From CBDHEY01 sp965262305 (lineage in GTDB: Bacteria; Pseudomonadota; Gammaproteobacteria; Pseudomonadales; Cellvibrionaceae): DNA of 64,000 bases. Of this stretch, positions 55,672 to 64,000 are shown one piece after another (position 1 is the stretch's first letter; the number at the start of each line of letters is the position of its first letter). The notes below the pieces were generated by a model. That model did not search any database. It worked only from the letters and a program-made list of their open reading frames with translations, and was not told where the DNA came from. Position numbers and translations under genes: made by a program. Location of the stretch: positions 930,001 through 994,000 of the forward strand of contig CBDHEY010000004.1 in NCBI GenBank assembly GCA_965262305.1, written 5' to 3'.

Positions 55672-56235
55672 ATGTTGCAATATGGATTTGTCGTTGCGGA
55701 AAATGAGCTTAATTTGAGTTATGACCATTCAAATAAGCACCAAATACGTGTTCCTCAAATAAAAATCAGAGAGCTAGAAAGTCAACGTTGTCCTACTATC
55801 GCAAGATGGAATAGTGAGATTTATGGAAACCGCTGCAGCACACCGATTTTGGAATACTTATCTGACGAGTTTTCCGAAGAGTCAAAGCAAAGTGCTTTTT
55901 ACGCATTTGATAACCTAACAAACAAAAATATTGTCCCGGTTTTCATGCCACAAAGTAGAGAGTTTAAGGATTTAAATTCGGTCTTGTCAGGAGATGAACA
56001 AGAAAAATTCGTAAAAGTAGTCGCTTACCTTAGAAAGAAATATATAAAGTTAGAAAAACGTCACCCTGATCCAAACTTTATGAATGTTGAACCTTCGTTT
56101 TCTTCGTCTGAAATTTCACTTTCTGAAGATGAGATTATCGAACTATTTGGCCGTTTACCCAAACTTTCCGATTCACATATTCCAACTTTACGAGATAGAG
56201 TAAGTTATATCCCAGACAAGTTTGGCAGTAGCTGA
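55672..56235 (+). CDS. protein of unknown function
   Basis: 187 residues. No signal peptide or membrane segment. ARWNSEIYGNRCSTPILEYL is followed by a conserved-looking segment VPVFMPQSREFKDLNSVLSG and an acidic C-terminal half. No family was recognised. Its start is an ATG at 55672 with only a weak AAGAG upstream. It lies ahead of the c-di-GMP riboswitch, which is downstream of its stop and so does not control it. Confidence 0.65.
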   Translation: MLQYGFVVAENELNLSYDHSNKHQIRVPQIKIRELESQRCPTIARWNSEIYGNRCSTPILEYLSDEFSEESKQSAFYAFDNLTNKNIVPVFMPQSREFKDLNSVLSGDEQEKFVKVVAYLRKKYIKLEKRHPDPNFMNVEPSFSSSEISLSEDEIIELFGRLPKLSDSHIPTLRDRVSYIPDKFGSS

Positions 56236-56352
56236 TTAAACTCTTTCATTTAGAACTATTCGAATGTGAATTAGCAAGATCGATAACTAAATATGGTTAG
56301 AAGCAAATGTGATTCTGGTCTATCATAATTGTGATCTAGTCGAGATGTTTAA

Positions 56353-56480
56353 ATACAACTCAAACGAAATGGCAAACTCGTGGTAACACGAGGACGCAAA
56401 GCCAGTGCCCATAGGTTTATCCTTTTGGGTCGAACGGTTACCGAAAATGGGTGTATCTTCGAATGAAACCTCAGATACCC
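56353..56480 (+). promoter_or_regulatory. c-di-GMP-I (GEMM) riboswitch with expression platform
   Basis: The core GGCAAAC followed by TCGTG-GTAA-CACGA and GGACGCAAAGCC is the GEMM-I signature, with a GNRA tetraloop (GTAA) on the P2 stem. After it come the P3 elements, with GGGTCGAACGGTTACCG as the 3' side. The 5' strand ATACAACTC (56353-56361) can pair with GGGTGTAT (56449-56456) to close the aptamer, with one bulged A. The same 56449-56456 bases can instead pair, within 56449-56458, with AGATACCC (56473-56480). The two pairings are exclusive, so c-di-GMP binding can switch them. It lies 52 bases upstream of the membrane-protein gene. There is no T-run after the second hairpin, so control of translation or another mode is more likely than termination. 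Confidence 0.88.
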
Positions 56481-56532
56481 TGAAAATTGTATTTCTATTA
56501 AGGTAGAAAAAAATTAATTTAACGGGTGCTCA

Positions 56533-57018
56533 ATGAATCAATTTCAGATTCAAGTTCGATCTACGCTTTTGAGCGTTTATGAAAAACTCTGTATATATAA
56601 AGATACTGTATTACATTCTCCATACTTTAAGACAGGTCTAATTGTAGCTGGATTTACGATACTAGTATTTCTAGCGGCCTCAATAACCTGGGCAGCCAAG
56701 GCAATGATAATGTCGGAGGAGGGTAATACTTATACATTGCCATCTGACATTTATCTAGCGTCGGATTATTGCCGAGAGAAAATGGAAAAAAAATTAGGAG
56801 ACCGTCTCCTTCGTTCTTATATGGATGAAAGATCAAGCCGAGAGGAAGCCTTTATTTATCGTGTCTTTTTTAAAGCGGATGTAGGTACTCTCACTGACTG
56901 GGATGAAGTAACAATCTATTGCTATGTTGATCGATGGAAAATGGAGCTTGCTTACTTCAAAGAAATTAATCCAAATATCAAACAAATAAAATCTACGGAT
57001 TTGCAATTTTTTAAATAA
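56533..57018 (+). CDS. membrane protein of unknown function behind the c-di-GMP riboswitch
   Basis: 161 residues. A cytoplasmic-looking N-terminus (1-32), one transmembrane helix (about 33-55) and a C-terminal, mostly periplasmic-looking domain (56-161) with two Cys (DYCREK, IYCYVD). No family was recognised. The start ATG at 56533 has only GGGTG upstream. Because the only element ahead of it is the GEMM-I riboswitch, it is a predicted c-di-GMP-regulated gene. Confidence 0.78.
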   Translation: MNQFQIQVRSTLLSVYEKLCIYKDTVLHSPYFKTGLIVAGFTILVFLAASITWAAKAMIMSEEGNTYTLPSDIYLASDYCREKMEKKLGDRLLRSYMDERSSREEAFIYRVFFKADVGTLTDWDEVTIYCYVDRWKMELAYFKEINPNIKQIKSTDLQFFK

Positions 57019-57091
57019 ATATTAGTACTTAGGGGCGCTGCTAACGTCAGTCGCATTGCCGGTCACTCTTAAAATTTTTGATAAATATTAA

Positions 57092-59488
57092 CTAAAAGGA
57101 TTTTAATATGATTTGTGGTTTTGCGTTTTTATCTTTTTCTATTTTTGGTGTACAAAATAAAATTCTGGAAGAATCTATTTCTTGTGTGACGAGATAGGCT
57201 TTAAGATTTTCCTCTCGCGTAAGTCCTATATCGATAAGTTGTTGCGTTTGTGTTTCGTTTAATTCGCCAGATTGTATGTTCGCATCAGCAATTACGCTAA
57301 TTGCACAGGTTTTAAATCGAAGTTTAGGTTTATCTTGAAGAAGTTTGACCAATTGTAATAGATATTCAGACTGGGTTTCATCTATTTCCAATTGACCTGG
57401 TGAGAACTCCATGGGTTCAAATCGAATTTTTAACAGATAATTTGCACCAGTTAAAGCAACCGTGACCACATTGGCGTATGGGACGAAGGTGTTTATGAGA
57501 TAGCTCTTTGTTTGTCGCATTGCTGCTTTCCTTAGAATAAGTGCAGTGAAGTTACTTAAACCAAAGGAGGGGTCTGATACGTCGCCACTAATAGGTACCT
57601 TCAATTTTAAGTTATCATCGCCATCTTTTAAAAGATTTAAGGCCGTATTGAGCGGCATGGCGGTACCCTCTTTTATGGTGTTTTGCTCATAATTATTCGC
57701 AGAGCTCATTTTTAATCCGGCAATAAATAGTTTTGAGTCTCCTAAAAGTTTATTTTCCACAATTTTCATTTCTAAATCATTGTTCAGCTGCCCACTTTGT
57801 ATTTCAAAACCCAAAGAATCTTTGATATAGCTTGATACGTCGGGGAGCGATATTTCCTTAAGATTCATCTTTAAATCCAAATTCAGCTTTTCTGTAAAGG
57901 GTTGAGCGCCGCCATCTAAAGAAAAAGTTGAATAGGTATTTAGTTTTCCCTTAATCTCAAACGGAGAGACTAAGCTCAAATCCTGATTGTTAATTGGACC
58001 TGTTTTTAACGTATCTACGTTTATGGTTCGTTCAAACGGAGGGTTGACGCTTTTATCGAGCAAATAAATTTTGCCCGGTGTAGAAAAGGAAAATTCGTTT
58101 AATTTTATAGAGAATTGATTGTCTTCTAAATTATCGGATTCTTTATCAAGTGGACGGGATTCATTTGTGTTTGTAGCTAACGTTGAGAAGTTGGGTAATG
58201 CTTGGAGTGTCTTATCTTCGTTTAAAATAATAGATGACTTTAGATCCTTAAATTCTATGGCATTTATATCTATTGATTTTTCAGTCAGAGCGACATCGTA
58301 AATTGAAAGTTTTTCTATATCGGATATAGGTGAAATATCTAAATTAACTTCTTCAGTCGTATTTATCGATTTTAAACTTACCAGTTTGTGGATGTTGAGT
58401 TCACCTATATTTAAATGAGGTTCGTCTGAATAGGATAAGGTTCCGTTATTTAACTCTAATAATTCCCAGGTTGAAAGTAGATTATTTTTATTATCTAACG
58501 CTAGATTTCCGTTGTTGATTGCAAGCGTTATTCGCCCATCCGCGGAGTTTAGTGAATTATCCTTCACAATTATCTTAGCATCTTCAATCAATAGACTATT
58601 ACGTTCTGAAAAATAGAGCCAGGGTGATTGTTCGAGGTCTAAATTTCGAGTTTCGAGCTTAAGGTTGTTGAGCGTAATGGCTATTGAGTCTTTAGAAATG
58701 GTAAGTTTTGAATCTGTTTTGAAATTAAGTGATCCTGCTAAGTTTTTTAGTGGAGTATCTATAGTGCGAGTGATGTTTGACAAATCTAAATCATTCAGAA
58801 TCAAGCTTGCGTCGACTACCCCCTCTTGATTTTTTAGGGTAAGGCTTGAGTAGATTTCAAATTTCGAAGTATTCAGATTTCCGTTTATATCTAAACTAAG
58901 ATTTTGATAATCGTGGTCAACTTTAATGTCCTTTGCAGAGAATTTTACGATATTAAGTTCGTGAGATTGATGGTTTATCTCTGATGATATCTTAAAATCT
59001 GTGAACACAATTTCTGGTATTCTAAGTTTATAGTCCATTGGTTCCGGTTCTTTATTATCAACCTCTTCGATTGACTTTCCCGATTCAAAACTCGCTAGAT
59101 CAAACCCTGCGATAATTTGTGCATTTCCATTACTTATTAACTCAATATGAACGGTATTTAACTCAAATTTCGATAGATAAATTTGTTTGTTAATCAATTT
59201 TGTTAATTCGATTGAGAGTAATGCTGAGTCGATACTTGCGTGGACATGACCCTCCGAATCAACTAAGGATAGATCTGAAATGCTTAGTCTCGATAAGAAC
59301 GGGTTAAGGCGGATTTCAGAATCTTTCGAGAGTTGCAGTTTATGTGTACTCAAATAGTCATTGATACTCAAGCGAGCTATTAAAGGCGAAAATGCCCAAG
59401 TAAGCAGGAGAATCAAGACGATAACAGAAATAAAAACGAGAGCGGTTGTTCGCAAAATAGAGGGAATACTTATAGAGGTTTTGGTCAT
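57092..59488 (-). CDS. DUF748/AsmA-like envelope protein
   Basis: 798 residues. One N-terminal transmembrane helix (about 14-36), then a very long beta-rich region with LSRLSISDLSLVDSEGHVHASIDS, a DUF748/AsmA-type pattern, and a C-terminal part with AAMRQTKSYLINTFVPYANVV and LRFKTCAISVIADANI. Proteins of this type sit in the inner membrane with the bulk in the periplasm and are thought to take part in outer-membrane lipid or protein homeostasis. Function here is not known. Confidence 0.85.
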   Translation of the reverse strand: MTKTSISIPSILRTTALVFISVIVLILLLTWAFSPLIARLSINDYLSTHKLQLSKDSEIRLNPFLSRLSISDLSLVDSEGHVHASIDSALLSIELTKLINKQIYLSKFELNTVHIELISNGNAQIIAGFDLASFESGKSIEEVDNKEPEPMDYKLRIPEIVFTDFKISSEINHQSHELNIVKFSAKDIKVDHDYQNLSLDINGNLNTSKFEIYSSLTLKNQEGVVDASLILNDLDLSNITRTIDTPLKNLAGSLNFKTDSKLTISKDSIAITLNNLKLETRNLDLEQSPWLYFSERNSLLIEDAKIIVKDNSLNSADGRITLAINNGNLALDNKNNLLSTWELLELNNGTLSYSDEPHLNIGELNIHKLVSLKSINTTEEVNLDISPISDIEKLSIYDVALTEKSIDINAIEFKDLKSSIILNEDKTLQALPNFSTLATNTNESRPLDKESDNLEDNQFSIKLNEFSFSTPGKIYLLDKSVNPPFERTINVDTLKTGPINNQDLSLVSPFEIKGKLNTYSTFSLDGGAQPFTEKLNLDLKMNLKEISLPDVSSYIKDSLGFEIQSGQLNNDLEMKIVENKLLGDSKLFIAGLKMSSANNYEQNTIKEGTAMPLNTALNLLKDGDDNLKLKVPISGDVSDPSFGLSNFTALILRKAAMRQTKSYLINTFVPYANVVTVALTGANYLLKIRFEPMEFSPGQLEIDETQSEYLLQLVKLLQDKPKLRFKTCAISVIADANIQSGELNETQTQQLIDIGLTREENLKAYLVTQEIDSSRILFCTPKIEKDKNAKPQIILKSF

Positions 59489-59830
59489 ATCAAAAAGTTC
59501 TTAGTAATTCTTTTTTCCATGCTGGAAGTGTGATTTTTATGTATTTCCATATCAATCATCTGGGATGATATGTGTGCCAAATTTTTGACCTGTTTCAAAT
59601 TTTCACTTTCAAAATTACTGTTTTTCAAAATTTGCGCTATTATTTGTGATGTTTGTCACAAAAATGTCGGCAAATTTTACATCAGTTTTACAGTTAGTTT
59701 ACATTTAAATGGCTAATACTTTGATTTATATAGTAAAACATTTATTGGCATTTAATTTGCTTTTCTGTTGTTTATAAGATAATGCGCAAAATCAAGCGCT
59801 AACGTGGGGCTCCAGCTGTACGGAGTTTAA
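59489..59830. other. 342-bp divergent intergenic region
   Basis: AT-rich spacer between the DUF748 and DUF6316 genes. Close to the DUF6316 start, CTCC (in GGCTCCAGC) could pair with the GGAG Shine-Dalgarno (59822-59825). The helix would be only about four base pairs, so a regulatory role is speculative. Confidence 0.45.
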
Positions 59831-60082
59831 GTGAGAAAAATGCAAAATAGAAAGAATGAACTAGAAAAAACTTGGTTTCGCAGCGACCGGTGCTTTACTG
59901 TCGAAAGCAAGTGGTATTTTTCTACTCGCGAAGGTCAAGATGTAGGACCATTTGGTTCTCGAGCAAAAGCAGAGCGTGGCGTAGTTCGCTATATCGATTC
60001 TATCCGATTAGGTCGCACCAGTGGCATTTATGCAGCTAAAGTAGCGAGTGATGGCCTTTGGGCAACAACCGGTTTTAACTGA
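59831..60082 (+). CDS. DUF6316-like small protein
   Basis: 83 residues from the GTG at 59831, which has GGAG at 59822-59825; the ATG at 59840 would be 14 bases from it. The WFRSDRCFTVESKWYFSTREGQDVGPFGSRAKAE pattern fits small DUF6316-type proteins of marine gammaproteobacteria. Cytoplasmic; function unknown. Confidence 0.78.
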   Translation: MRKMQNRKNELEKTWFRSDRCFTVESKWYFSTREGQDVGPFGSRAKAERGVVRYIDSIRLGRTSGIYAAKVASDGLWATTGFN

Positions 60083-60103
60083 TTCAGTAATAACCTTTGA
60101 AAA

Positions 60104-60421
60104 CTAGTTTAGACTAACGTCTTTTTGCTTTCCGCATTTCCAGCAACTGTGAAATGCGTTGCCATTTTCCTCTCCACAACTCTCACAACGCCAATCTTCT
60201 TTTTCTGAAGCGTTTAGCAATGATTCTAGTAAGGATTTTGCTCGGCTTAAATCCCGTAAATCTACTATCCAAAGCTCGACCCAGCTATCGATTGCCGAAA
60301 GCTCACCAAGCGCTCCACCTGAAAATTCATTTTTCAATATTGCCTCAACATCATTTGCAGCCAAATAATTTTTAGCGTTCTCGACAAGAATCGGGTTTTG
60401 ATGGGTATAAATCATAATCAT
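60104..60421 (-). CDS. DUF2007-like protein with C-terminal zinc finger
   Basis: 105 residues. The N-terminal DUF2007-like domain (IYTHQNPILVENAKNYLAANDVEAILKN, VELWI) is followed by a RanBP2-type zinc finger with WRCESCGEENG and CWKCGKQ. Proteins of this type are small and cytoplasmic, with unproven function. It converges with the DUF6316 gene with 21 bases between. Confidence 0.82.
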   Translation of the reverse strand: MIMIYTHQNPILVENAKNYLAANDVEAILKNEFSGGALGELSAIDSWVELWIVDLRDLSRAKSLLESLLNASEKEDWRCESCGEENGNAFHSCWKCGKQKDVSLN

Positions 60422-60854
60422 ACATTTATAGACTATTGCTCTCTTGTTTAATTCATTTTCGAAGTTTTGTTTAGTGGCACTATGATGGGTATTCCAATTG
60501 CTTAGTTAGGGCTCGTTTTATTTTGATAGTTATCGGGTTGGTGATTTCGATTAAGAATACCTTGATTTACTCAATTGTGAGTATGCGTTAGATAGCGACA
60601 AGCATCATATTCAAAAAAATGAAGATACAGATTCAGCTAGTGAGTCAGGTAAGTTCGTCATTTTTGCTTTTGCTTAAGCAACCCGTAAAGAAAAGTTTCA
60701 TATAGGGGGCGTTATTAGGTTAGCGGCACGTTGTTGCTTTTTTTCTATCTTGTAAGAAAAACGATATAGGTGACAATTTTATTACAGTTATATTAATCAA
60801 TTTTTTTTTGATTTAAAGTAATAATCAACTCACTAAAACTAACGAGGAATCACT
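60422..60854. other. 433-bp intergenic region
   Basis: No convincing gene or RNA structure was recognised. A 41-codon open stretch (60555-60677) without a start codon is present; see rejected items. The last part contains the promoter of the TonB receptor. Confidence 0.5.
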
Positions 60855-63441
60855 GTGAAAAAGAGAGATCTTTGCTTTATATCAAGTTGTTTCATTGTTT
60901 TAAATTACATGGCTTTGGTGCCTTTATCTGCTGCTCAAAATGAGTCAAATGGAGAGGTTGTGGAAGAGCAGATCTATGTTGTCGGTAGTCGTTTGCCTGG
61001 GCGCACGTCTGATGACTTACCTGTTCCGGTAGATATTTTGGATGAAGATGCGTTGCAGAATACCGGTCAAACTGAAGTGGGGCGTATGCTACAACAAACT
61101 GCGCCTTCATTTAATTTTTCTAGTTCTTCAATAAGCGATGGAACTGATGCCCTGAGGCCCGCTACGCTTCGCGGTTTGGGCCCCGACCAAACATTAGTTT
61201 TGGTCAATGGTAAGCGGCGCCATCAAGCAGCTCTCATTCACATTAACACATCAGTAGGAAGAGGAACTGCCGGTACAGACATGAATGCTATTCCAGCAGC
61301 CGCTATCAAGAATATCCAAATTTTACGAGATGGAGCCGCGGCGCAGTATGGTTCTGATGCAATTGCGGGCATTATCAACATTAACTTAAAAGATGCCGAT
61401 GATAGCGGCAGCCTTGATGCTTCTTACGGTGAATTCTCGGAAGGCGATGGAGAAACTGTTAATGTAGATTATAACCATGGGTTTGCTTTTGCTGACACGG
61501 GCTATTTAAATTTATCACTTAATTACCGACCGTGATCGAGGACACACTAATCGCGCAGCACCGCAAGGTGGGTGTCTATACGGCGGGTGCGATGATACAG
61601 ATGGTAATGGCTTTAATGAACCTGCACCGGGAAATGAAGAATTAGAAGTAAATGGGCCGGGTAGAAATGGCTTTCGAATTGGAGATGCCGATTCAGAACA
61701 GTTTGCTGCGGTTATAAATACAGGAATTGAATTAGGTGCTGGTGAGCTCTACGGTTTTATCACCTATTCAAATAGAGAAAATGAATCCGGTGCTTTTTAC
61801 CGAAACCCAACTGGCTCGAATGGTGTCGATAATGCGCTTTTAAGTGATGGTTTAAACCCCGCTGACCCTGATGGTTTTTTACCTATTATTGCTTCAGAGA
61901 TTGAAGATCTATCGGTAAATATTGGCTATTCAATGGAATTTGATAACGAGGGAAGATTGGATATCTCCTACACAACGGGTGAAAACTCTATTGATTACAC
62001 TACAAAAAACAGCGCTAATTATTCCTTTGCCAATTTTCTACAGTTTGGAGAAGGTCTAAGTGATTCTGAGATTAGAGCACAGATTCCACGAGATGCTTTT
62101 GCCTACGGAATTGAACTTGGGTTGCAGACGTTTAACATTGATTACGCGCAGCTTATAGAGGATTTTACAATTGCAGTCGGCGCTGAGTTCCGACAGGATG
62201 ACTATACAATCAGTCCTGGGGAAGAATATTCTTACTTTGATTATGATACTGATCCAGATACGGGATTATCTCTTTTTGTTCAAGATGCAGGAGGGAGTAT
62301 TCAGGGCTTTAATGGTATTTCTCCAGAGTCAGCGACTGATGAATCTCGCGAAGTATTTTCTATTTATTTTGACTCGAGCTATCAAGCTTCAGATGTCTGG
62401 TTAATATCCGGCGCTTTGAGGTATGACGATTATGATGGTTTTGGAAACACTATAAACTATAAGTTGGCATCGTCCTATGATTTCACCGACAGTTTTAAAC
62501 TGCGCGCATCAGCGAGCACAGGATTTAGAGCGCCTTCAATGCAACAGCTCTTTTTCAATAACATAAGTACGCAAATTCGTGATGGTGTTGCATCTACTGT
62601 GGGAACCTTTCGAAACGATGCGCAAATTGTAAGAGATTTGGGTGTTCCAGAGCTTAAAGAGGAAGAATCTTTTAATTTAAGCCTGGGCTTTGTTGCACAA
62701 TTGATGAGTAATTGGAGTCTAAGTGTAGATTACTACTCCATTGATATTGACGATCGAATTGTGATTAGTAATCAGCTAGATGAAGATGATGATACTGGAA
62801 ATGGTTTGTTGACTGGTGCGCTAAACGACAATGCAATTGATTCTGTGCAATTCTTTTTAAACGGCGCCGATACTGAAACCCGAGGGTTTGATATCGTATC
62901 TACATACTCAGGTATTGAGTTAGGCGGCGGTAATCTGGATATAACACTTGCTGCAAATTTTACAGAAACGGAAGTGGTTGATGTTTTTGTCCCTGAGGAC
63001 GGCGCTATTTCAACTCTGAGTTCTGACGTGGTGTTTAGTGAGCAAGATATTTCTATTATTGAAGAGTGGCAACCACAGGATCGTATAAGTTTAAATGGGC
63101 TTTATAAAAGAGATAGTTTGACTGTTAATCTCGCATTTAATCGTTATGGAGAATACACCGTGCTTGATTCGACCGAGCAGACCTATGGCTCCGAAATTCT
63201 AACCGATATCAATATTAGGTACGCGCTAAACGATAGTTTCAGTATCTATTTTGCTGGTAATAATATATTAGATGTTACGCCTGATGAAACGACAAATACT
63301 GGTTCTCGAGGTGGAGATTTTGAATCAGAGCCGGGAGCACAAGATTTGGCTAGCGATACAGTCTTCCGTTTTTCACGCCGATCAGCGCCGTTTGGGTTTA
63401 ATGGGGCATTTTACTCTGCTGGAGTAAGATATAGTTTCTAA
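60855..63441 (+). pseudogene. TonB-dependent receptor, frameshifted by a 4-bp duplication
   Basis: The GTG at 60855 (GAGG upstream) starts a signal peptide and a plug domain: TonB-box-like QIYVVGSRL, plug with TLRGLGPDQTLVLVNGKRRHQ and QILRDGAAAQYGSDAIAGII. The frame ends at TGA 61533-61535 after LNLSLNYRP. The remaining barrel continues in the +1 frame from about 61529 to the stop at 63441, with typical strands and the end SAGVRYSF. The break is an ACCG-ACCG tandem (61525-61532): removing one copy restores NYRDRGHTNRA, a sequence typical of these receptors, and a protein of about 860 residues. So it is either a recent loss or a slippage-switchable gene, or a sequencing error. Confidence 0.88.
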
Positions 63442-64000
63442 GGTTTAAGTCAGGTTCTGCCCTAAAGCTCTTATAGCAATAGGGCAGATTACCTCAATGT
63501 TTTTGCAAAAACGTCCAGCATTTTAAGTCAACTTTGATATCTTCTCATATCTGTTTTTTTGTAGATTTCTATGAGGACGATAGTAATAAATTCGAAGGCT
63601 ACTAATCAAAATATTCTATTTCTCGTCAATGGAATCTTGTTCTATTAAAATCAATTGGTAATAATTTTGCTAGATCTACTTTACGTGCTAGTAATTTGCT
63701 TAATGTCCTTTTTCCTTTTATTTTCTATTGATGGTGGAAATATTCACTGCTTTTATTAAGGATGATTAAGTTCGAAGTTATTTTAATGAATTCTTAGTGT
63801 TTGATGAAGAATATAGTCAGTCTTTTACCCTGAAGTAAGTGATTTATCGAAATGTACTGGCTTAATGCTGCATGCCGAGAATTTAGCTGGAATCAGTGCT
63901 ACAGCTAATAGCCCTTCTGGAAAATATTATAGGTAAAAACGTGATATCATATTTCGTTAGTTCTTTAAAGTCTTTGTGAGTGACTAGTATCTGAGTTAAA
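63442..64000. other. 559-bp region to the window end, no gene recognised
   Basis: Contains the hairpin listed separately and several very short frames (under 40 codons) that lack support. Any gene starting here would have to extend beyond the window. Confidence 0.5.
63456..63488 (+). terminator. hairpin after TonB receptor
   Basis: TCTGCCCTA/TAGGGCAGA, 9 bp, around a 15-base loop with a small inner GCT/AGC pair. No T-run follows, so it is a possible but unproven terminator. Confidence 0.5.

Noticed and set aside
59765..59830. Possible riboswitch or RNA thermometer upstream of the DUF6316 gene
   Set aside because: Only a four-base CTCC/GGAG pairing could be found, too weak to call.
60555..60677. 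41-codon open frame before the TonB receptor
   Set aside because: It follows directly on an in-frame stop and has no start codon or recognisable motif, so it is not called a gene or a remnant.
63800..63940. Short open stretch near the window end
   Set aside because: Fewer than 45 codons, no Shine-Dalgarno and no recognised motif.

Overview
The window looks like a chromosomal segment of a free-living marine gammaproteobacterium. AT-rich intergenic DNA, many TonB receptors and porins, secreted polysaccharide-active enzymes, several c-di-GMP enzymes, a cysteine-free (Mg-type) HemB and small DUF6316/DUF6482-like proteins point to Cellvibrionales or a neighbouring order. That placement is an inference from gene content; no rRNA or other taxonomic marker is present. 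No tRNA, rRNA, CRISPR array, insertion sequence or prophage was recognised.

Layout. 0-9 kb: the 3' end of an alkaline phosphatase, a secreted protein with a C-terminal sorting-type tail, a GluR0-like glutamate-receptor potassium channel, a MipA/DUF3019/response regulator/sensor kinase operon, and a TonB receptor. 9-18 kb: a SemiSWEET transporter, then a dense signalling block with a periplasmic binding protein plus membrane kinase, an HPt-HD-GYP protein, a lone receiver, a REC-GGDEF-EAL protein, a soluble kinase core and a REC-kinase. 18-24 kb: a spondin-domain protein, an operon of FMN glutamate-synthase-like protein, ThDP enzyme and aldehyde dehydrogenase, and a sulfotransferase. 24-36 kb: a bactofilin next to an internally duplicated methyltransferase-like protein, a porin plus a PstS-like pair, Tas, two secreted orphans, a GH43-like protein, two coupled small membrane proteins, an AraC-type regulator and a GST. 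36-46 kb: gnd, a polysaccharide deacetylase, a VOC/ABM/YafY operon, cytochrome c, hemB, a zinc-ribbon protein, alkB, a GH26-like enzyme and arsH. 46-64 kb: a YfiR/GGDEF-EAL pair, SapC, a PAS-GGDEF-EAL protein, an FdhF/YdeP oxidoreductase, a c-di-GMP-I riboswitch in front of an unknown membrane protein, a DUF748 protein, two small conserved proteins and a TonB receptor broken by a 4-bp duplication.

The unifying theme is cyclic di-GMP. Three GGDEF-EAL proteins, one HD-GYP protein, a YfiR-type periplasmic regulator and a GEMM-I riboswitch lie within about 47 kb. The riboswitch has a switching strand (56449-56456) that can pair either with the 5' side of the aptamer or with a downstream sequence, so the 161-residue membrane protein behind it is a strong candidate for a new c-di-GMP target.

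Other points worth following are the channel with a TIGYGD filter inside a binding-protein fold, the duplicated methyltransferase-like protein beside bactofilin, the GltS-like/ThDP/ALDH operon, and the ACCG duplication that disrupts the last TonB receptor.
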